DNA from: Bacillus sp. SORGH_AS_0510
Lineage (GTDB): Bacteria > Bacillota > Bacilli > Bacillales > Cytobacillaceae
Direction: 5' to 3'
Assembly (NCBI RefSeq): GCF_030818775.1
Contig: NZ_JAUTAU010000001.1
Span: forward strand, 4,468,001-4,532,000
DNA length: 64,000 nt
Part shown: positions 59,631 through 64,000 of the stretch, piece after piece
Layout: every line of letters starts with the position of its first letter
Position numbering within the stretch: position 1 is the first letter of the stretch
Program-made: the position numbers and the translations under genes
The notes under the pieces: generated by a model
Seen by the model: only the letters and a program-made list of their open reading frames with translations
The model's database searches: none
Told to the model about the DNA's origin: nothing

Positions 59631-62270
59631 TTAAGGATGTACTTTATTCGGATCCTTTGCCCCATCTTGATTATTCCCATTGTCGGCACCAACGTCCGTA
59701 TTATCAACCGTAACAGAAACTGATGCTGGTTCGCTACTACCTGCCTCGTTCGTTGTTACTACAGTAAAGACATAGGTTTGACCTGGTTCCGGGTTGCTCA
59801 ACGTTGCACTGGTTCCAGATATGGTGGCTAGTGTTTGTGTATTACCGTTCACCGTATATGTGATGGTATAGTTAACATTCTGTTTGTCGGATTTATTGTC
59901 TTTCCAACTAATTTCAATACTATTAGACTTTTTATCATATCGAGCTTTTACATTACTTGGACTGCTTGGTAGCTCTTTTGTTTCCTTAATTGTTATTGAA
60001 GTTGTGGCGGCATCACTTGTTGCTCCATCTGAAATCGCAACAATGGTAAATGTATAAACTTTGCCTTTTTCTGGGCTTTGCAGAATGGCTTTCATGTCAC
60101 TCGTTGTTGGTAATTTGGTTGTTTGTCCATCTACTGTATATGAAACTTCAAAGGTGGTTTCCGGACTATTTTCATTAGTGTAGTCCCATGATAATTGAAT
60201 ATTATCCGATGCTTCATCATAGCTTGCTTGAACGTTTGTCGGACTATTAGGCTTAGGTGGTGCTGGCTTTTCACCACTTTTCACGTAATACTCCTTGCCT
60301 GATCTTTCAACACTGCTTGGTTGTTTAAATTTCTCCGTGCTCGTAGCTGTTCGTGAAAGAATAGCTTTAAACACTAGCTTAGAGATATCTACACTTTTAG
60401 TTCCTAAATAGTCACCTGACGATTTAGTTTCCGGGTAACCGGTCCAAACCGCCCCCGTATATTGTGGGGTATAGCCTACAAACCAAGCATCTCTTGTCGC
60501 ATTTTCTGGTAGACCATATTTCGAGATGGCAGACTGATCGAAGCTTGTAGTCCCTGTTTTTCCAGCTAAATCAAGGTTCGATATATTGGCCATTTTTCCT
60601 GTTCCTGAATCCACAACAGTACGTAACATATCTGTGATTAAAAACGCAGTATAATCTTCCATTACTTTCTTTTTACCAGATGCTAGATTTTCTTCTGTTC
60701 CATCTGAAGATACTATTTTTGTAACAGTATAGGGTTCAATATAGTAACCACCATTTCCAAATGCCGCATAAGCTCCCGCCATAATTAACGGTGATGCAGC
60801 ATCAATGGCCCCTATCGCATTAGATTCATTGGCTTTTTGTTTATCTGTTATCGGAAATCCAATGCTATTGGCAAAACTTGTGGCGAAATCTGCGCCAACT
60901 TCTTGATAGGCTTTTAAGGCAGGTATATTTCGTGACCAGGCTAGGTGATCTCTTATAGTTTTATCCCCTGCATAGGAACGATTGGCATTTCGAATAGGGG
61001 TACCATTCGTGTATTGATACTGCTCATCTTTTAAAATGTGCCCCGTTGACCATTTGAATTTTTCAATAGCTGGACCATAGTCAAGAATTGGTTTAATCGT
61101 AGAACCCGGATGGCGTTTAATTGAAGTTGCATAGTTATATCCACCCGTTTGATAATTTCTTCCGCCACCAATGGCTTTGATGGCACCTGTTTGTGTATCT
61201 AAAATGACAATTGCTGACTGCAATTTATCATTATCTGGATAGTTAATATAATTATTGGTTGAAAGGACATCTTCTGTAATTTGTTGAATCTCTGGATCAA
61301 GGGTTGTATAGATTTTTAGTCCATCTTCAAAAATATTCCTATTTGTTTTTGCCTGAACTTCTTTTATCACAGTATCAACAAACGCCTGGTATTTATTTGA
61401 TGATTTTTGCTGAATGTGTAACGTTTCTTCTATTGGTGTGCTTTGCGCTTGTTCCATTTTCTCTTTAGAAATATAGCCATGTCTATTCATATAGTAAAGA
61501 ACCATATTTCTGCGTTTTTCTGCCCGTTCAAGATTCTCTTCAATAGTAGGAATATAGTTATTTGGACTTTGTGGAATCCCTGCAAGAAGGGCAGCTTGTT
61601 CTAATGTTAATTGATTTAACTGATCTGGCCCTAATCCGAAGAATCGTTCCGCTGCTTTTGCCACTCCATAGACATCACTGCCATATAAATTTTTATTAAA
61701 ATACATTTCAAGAATTTGATCTTTGCTGTACTTTTTTTCAAATTGAACAGCTAAATACCATTCTTGAATCTTTCTTTTTGGCGTCTTATCAATGGTTAAG
61801 AAAGAATTTTTCACAATTTGCTGTGTGATTGTACTTCCACCTTGAGAAGAACCTGTTGTTATATTTGTCCAAATGGCAGCAAGTGTACGTTTCACATCAA
61901 TCCCATGATGCTGATAAAAATTGGAATCCTCCGTTGCAATAACAGCATTTTTAAGCACATCTGGTATCTGATTAATATTTATGTTATCCCTTTTTTCCGT
62001 CCCCACCTCAGCAATGACGGTTTTCTCATCACTAGCGTATATTTGGGACGATAAAGGATCTTTCAGTAGGGTTTCGTCGAACTTCGGAGCATCTTTGATG
62101 ATCCATAAGAAAGCACCCACTCCTGCTAAAAGCATAATTACTCCTAGGGTAAGACAAAAATAGAGAAATTTTTTCCATGACCTTTTTTGTGGCTTCTTAC
62201 TCTTTTTCTGATTTGCACTTCTTTGGTTTATTTTTTTTCGCTCTATACGAGACTGATATTTTTCTGACAT
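59631..62270 (-). CDS. class A penicillin-binding protein with two FN3 domains
   Basis: 879 residues. One N-terminal membrane helix (FLYFCLTLGVIMLLAGVGAFLW) precedes the glycosyltransferase domain (ATEDSNFYQHHGIDVKRTLAAI, GGSTITQQIVKN). The transpeptidase domain has the Ser motif in HPGSTIKPILD, WSRNIPAL and AGKTGTTSF. After residue ~690 come two fibronectin type III repeats (PNSPTNVQASYDEASDNIQLSW, LPSSPSNVKARYDKKSNSIEISW) and an Asn/Asp tail. It builds and crosslinks peptidoglycan. PbpG/PBP1a-like. Confidence 0.93.
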   Translation of the reverse strand: MSEKYQSRIERKKINQRSANQKKSKKPQKRSWKKFLYFCLTLGVIMLLAGVGAFLWIIKDAPKFDETLLKDPLSSQIYASDEKTVIAEVGTEKRDNININQIPDVLKNAVIATEDSNFYQHHGIDVKRTLAAIWTNITTGSSQGGSTITQQIVKNSFLTIDKTPKRKIQEWYLAVQFEKKYSKDQILEMYFNKNLYGSDVYGVAKAAERFFGLGPDQLNQLTLEQAALLAGIPQSPNNYIPTIEENLERAEKRRNMVLYYMNRHGYISKEKMEQAQSTPIEETLHIQQKSSNKYQAFVDTVIKEVQAKTNRNIFEDGLKIYTTLDPEIQQITEDVLSTNNYINYPDNDKLQSAIVILDTQTGAIKAIGGGRNYQTGGYNYATSIKRHPGSTIKPILDYGPAIEKFKWSTGHILKDEQYQYTNGTPIRNANRSYAGDKTIRDHLAWSRNIPALKAYQEVGADFATSFANSIGFPITDKQKANESNAIGAIDAASPLIMAGAYAAFGNGGYYIEPYTVTKIVSSDGTEENLASGKKKVMEDYTAFLITDMLRTVVDSGTGKMANISNLDLAGKTGTTSFDQSAISKYGLPENATRDAWFVGYTPQYTGAVWTGYPETKSSGDYLGTKSVDISKLVFKAILSRTATSTEKFKQPSSVERSGKEYYVKSGEKPAPPKPNSPTNVQASYDEASDNIQLSWDYTNENSPETTFEVSYTVDGQTTKLPTTSDMKAILQSPEKGKVYTFTIVAISDGATSDAATTSITIKETKELPSSPSNVKARYDKKSNSIEISWKDNKSDKQNVNYTITYTVNGNTQTLATISGTSATLSNPEPGQTYVFTVVTTNEAGSSEPASVSVTVDNTDVGADNGNNQDGAKDPNKVHP

Positions 62271-62455
62271 ATTCCATGTTCCTACCTTTCAAAATCCTTT
62301 CACGCTTCTACTACTATTGATTCTATCAAATAAGTAAACTGGAAAATTAACAAGTATATGATACCCGCTAATAACTATAATGTAGCTTATTTTAAGTGAA
62401 TAGCCAATTTTTTCATTAGGAAACGCAACAAATTAAAAGAAACGCCTGCAAAATA

Positions 62456-62490
62456 AGACTCCGTTATCCTTATAGGTCGGAGTCTTAGAT
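62456..62490 (-). terminator. terminator of membrane protein gene
   Basis: On the minus strand AAGACTCCG-N13-CGGAGTCTT followed by ATTTTGC. Confidence 0.75.
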
Positions 62491-62527
62491 TTCACTTCGT
62501 ATTGGGAACCGCCTACATATTATGCAC

Positions 62528-63361
62528 TCATCGCTTCTCTTCTAATATTTCTTGCAAGTATGTCAATATAAAAAGATAGCTTGTTTGAGCTAGTGTTAAT
62601 ATCGCTATTGTCCAATATCCCGGGACTTGAAGTATTTCGATTTTATAAAGTATCACGTTAACGGCTGCACCACACATTATTAATACTACTTTCCAAATGC
62701 GGTTAGCTTTAGTAGCAACTACTAAGGTAAAGAATAGTGAAGCTATAAAAGCAAACATTGCCGCAAATGCAATATGACCTCTTGTCTGTTCTTCAAACCA
62801 ATTTACTCTGTAGTAGACCACTTTAAAAATAGCTGAAAAGTAATATAAGAATGTCGCTTGAATCGTAATATTAGCAAAGTAAAGGGTCCCGAACCGACCT
62901 ATAAATCGTTTGGAATGAAATCGGATTAAATGCCAAACCCATTTTCCCAATGCAAATTGAATTGGCAGACTAAGTGCTGTATAAATCGTTTTCCACCAAA
63001 ACTGTTTATACACATTTAAAAATATAAACAGTTCTTCAATCCCTAAAAAGCATAAGACAATAACCGCAATCCAACCAATACCTAAATCAAATATGGCAAT
63101 AAAGACGGTAGCTAACGGAACAATGAATCCGTCTGAGACATTTGCTCCAAAAATATTATCAAAATAGGGCTCTTTAAATACTCCCGGTATATACTCATAC
63201 CCTTTAAAGACAACAAGGACGAGAAATTCAAAATAGTAAATGGACCCAGCCATACATAGATAGAAAATAATCATCTTTTTATTTTCTGCTTTTTTCCATG
63301 AGGAAATAAAGAGCATAATACTAATAAAAATAAGAACTAAGTAAAAAAAATAATTTGGCAT
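62528..63361 (-). CDS. polytopic membrane protein of unknown function
   Basis: 277 residues with about eight membrane helices (YLVLIFISIMLFISSW at the start, LIMCGAAVNVILYKI late). Trp/Tyr/Phe-rich loops (WKTIYTALSLPIQFALGKWVWHL, RFGTLYFANITIQ). It recalls the CBO0543 type of Firmicutes membrane proteins in style but is longer. GAGGATTTTCGGAT precedes the ATG. No catalytic motif seen. Confidence 0.7.
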   Translation of the reverse strand: MPNYFFYLVLIFISIMLFISSWKKAENKKMIIFYLCMAGSIYYFEFLVLVVFKGYEYIPGVFKEPYFDNIFGANVSDGFIVPLATVFIAIFDLGIGWIAVIVLCFLGIEELFIFLNVYKQFWWKTIYTALSLPIQFALGKWVWHLIRFHSKRFIGRFGTLYFANITIQATFLYYFSAIFKVVYYRVNWFEEQTRGHIAFAAMFAFIASLFFTLVVATKANRIWKVVLIMCGAAVNVILYKIEILQVPGYWTIAILTLAQTSYLFILTYLQEILEEKR

Positions 63362-63479
63362 ATCCGAAAATCCTCAGTTCCATGTAATATTTATACTAGT
63401 ATGTTCAATTAATGTGGTAATTATATCCAAGGGAAAGTAAAATATATTAGTAGTTATTTTTTTTAAGGAGCGGATTTCT

Positions 63480-63800
63480 ATGATTATCGTAACAACTGAA
63501 AATATTGCTAATCATAAAGTGACTGAAGTTTTAGGTCCAGTATTTGGATTAACTGTTAGAGCAAGGGGCATTGGGAAAGATATCATGGCTTCATTTAAAG
63601 GGCTGATTGGTGGAGAAGTCAATCAGTATACAGAAATGCTTGAAGATGCTAGAAAACAAGCAATGGACCGTATGGTGAAAAACGCTACGGCAATGGGAGC
63701 AAACGCAATTATTATGATGCGCTTTGACTCTGGTGAGATTGGCCAGAATATGAGTGAAATTGTGGCTTATGGAACAGCTGTTATAGCAGAAAAGGCATAA
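63480..63800 (+). CDS. YbjQ (DUF74) family heavy-metal-binding-domain-like protein
   Basis: 106 residues, full length. VTEVLGPVFGLTVRARGIGKDI, GGEVNQYTEMLEDARKQAMDRM and the final ANAIIMMRFDSGEIGQNMSEIVAYGTAV are the YbjQ pattern. Forms pentameric rings in known structures; role unknown. AAGGAGCGGATTTCT precedes the ATG. Followed four bases later by a membrane protein start. Confidence 0.92.
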   Translation: MIIVTTENIANHKVTEVLGPVFGLTVRARGIGKDIMASFKGLIGGEVNQYTEMLEDARKQAMDRMVKNATAMGANAIIMMRFDSGEIGQNMSEIVAYGTAVIAEKA

Positions 63801-63803
63801 TTT

Positions 63804-64000
63804 ATGAAATGGGTAATTGGCTTCTACGGGATTCAACTGCTAGTTGTGATTGTTCTAATCATTGGATCGTGGCTCATTTGGGACCGCCGCTTCAAATCAA
63901 AACATGGTCAACAAGTTCCTAAAGGGTTCGTCCGAACAAATGAGGTATCCATCGATCCCTCTACCAATAAAAGATTAGTAGTCTATTTCAACCCGGAAAC
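63804..64000 (+). CDS. N-terminal part of membrane protein, cut by window end
   Basis: 65 codons are present, starting MKWVIGFYGIQLLVVIVLIIG with one membrane helix, then a basic stretch (WDRRFKSKHGQQVPKGF) and VSIDPSTNKRLVVYFNPET. It is four bases behind YbjQ, so translated in the same operon. Family not recognised from this part. Confidence 0.65.
   Translation, partial: MKWVIGFYGIQLLVVIVLIIGSWLIWDRRFKSKHGQQVPKGFVRTNEVSIDPSTNKRLVVYFNPE

Overview
The window looks like chromosome from a low-G+C, spore-forming Bacillaceae member (Bacillus/Neobacillus-like). The support is gene content (bacterial nitric oxide synthase, an RsbR paralogue, YngK-like and GHL10 proteins, DUF4362 and YitT proteins, BrnQ), AGGAGG-type ribosome binding sites, several TTG/GTG starts, CcpA cre boxes, and compact minus-strand operons ending in U-tailed hairpins. 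No rRNA, tRNA, CRISPR array or intact insertion sequence was seen.

Layout. 1-1.4 kb: end of an FGGY (LsrK-like) kinase, a cupin and an LsrF-like aldolase, probably one operon. 1.5-7.9 kb: spore-type cupin, a Crp/Fnr regulator between two half-size YdcZ transporters, a DHFR-like reductase, an HpaB-type monooxygenase and a GNAT, with two unusual intergenic repeat arrays at 4.05-4.76 kb. 8.1-25 kb: a glycan-utilisation region on the minus strand (ABC binding protein and two permeases, FAD oxidoreductase, GH38 alpha-mannosidase, ROK kinase fused to an RpiR regulator, acetyl-xylan-esterase-like hydrolase, DUF4127 protein, then an acyltransferase, with a YngK-like GHL10 protein upstream). It carries cre boxes and lies between two copies of a 182-bp MITE-like element, each with its own 8-bp target duplication. 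25-33 kb: zinc-ribbon protein, fatty-acid-hydroxylase family, EamA, RsbR, YitT, a duplicated-domain unknown, DUF421, an APH-type kinase and an orphan ModA behind a 26-bp perfect palindrome. 33.1-35.9 kb: a G+C-rich PadR/DUF1048/ABC cassette. 36-41.5 kb: nitric oxide synthase bracketed by palindromic repeats, a Nudix hydrolase, and a PLD-helicase-DUF3427 protein that may be a defence gene. 41.7-46.9 kb: sugar-acid (gluconate/idonate-like) module with two paralogous GntR regulators and matching operators. 47-50.7 kb: WYL regulator, GyrI-like protein, unknown, and glutamate decarboxylase. 51-55.8 kb: secreted LTD nuclease, BrnQ, then a gene graveyard with remnants of HPr kinase, glutamate decarboxylase and the 155-aa unknown. 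55.8-64 kb: secreted metzincin-like protein with an anchored partner, DUF4362 lipoprotein, GNAT, SUKH-like unknown, class A PBP with FN3 repeats, membrane protein, YbjQ, and a truncated membrane ORF.

Most promising for something undescribed: the GH38/FAD-oxidoreductase/ROK-RpiR/DUF4127 locus, the helically phased intergenic arrays, the palindromic repeat family around nos, and the GRDP-like protein with a His/Cys/Gly tail. All functions are inferred from reading the sequence; no database search was possible.
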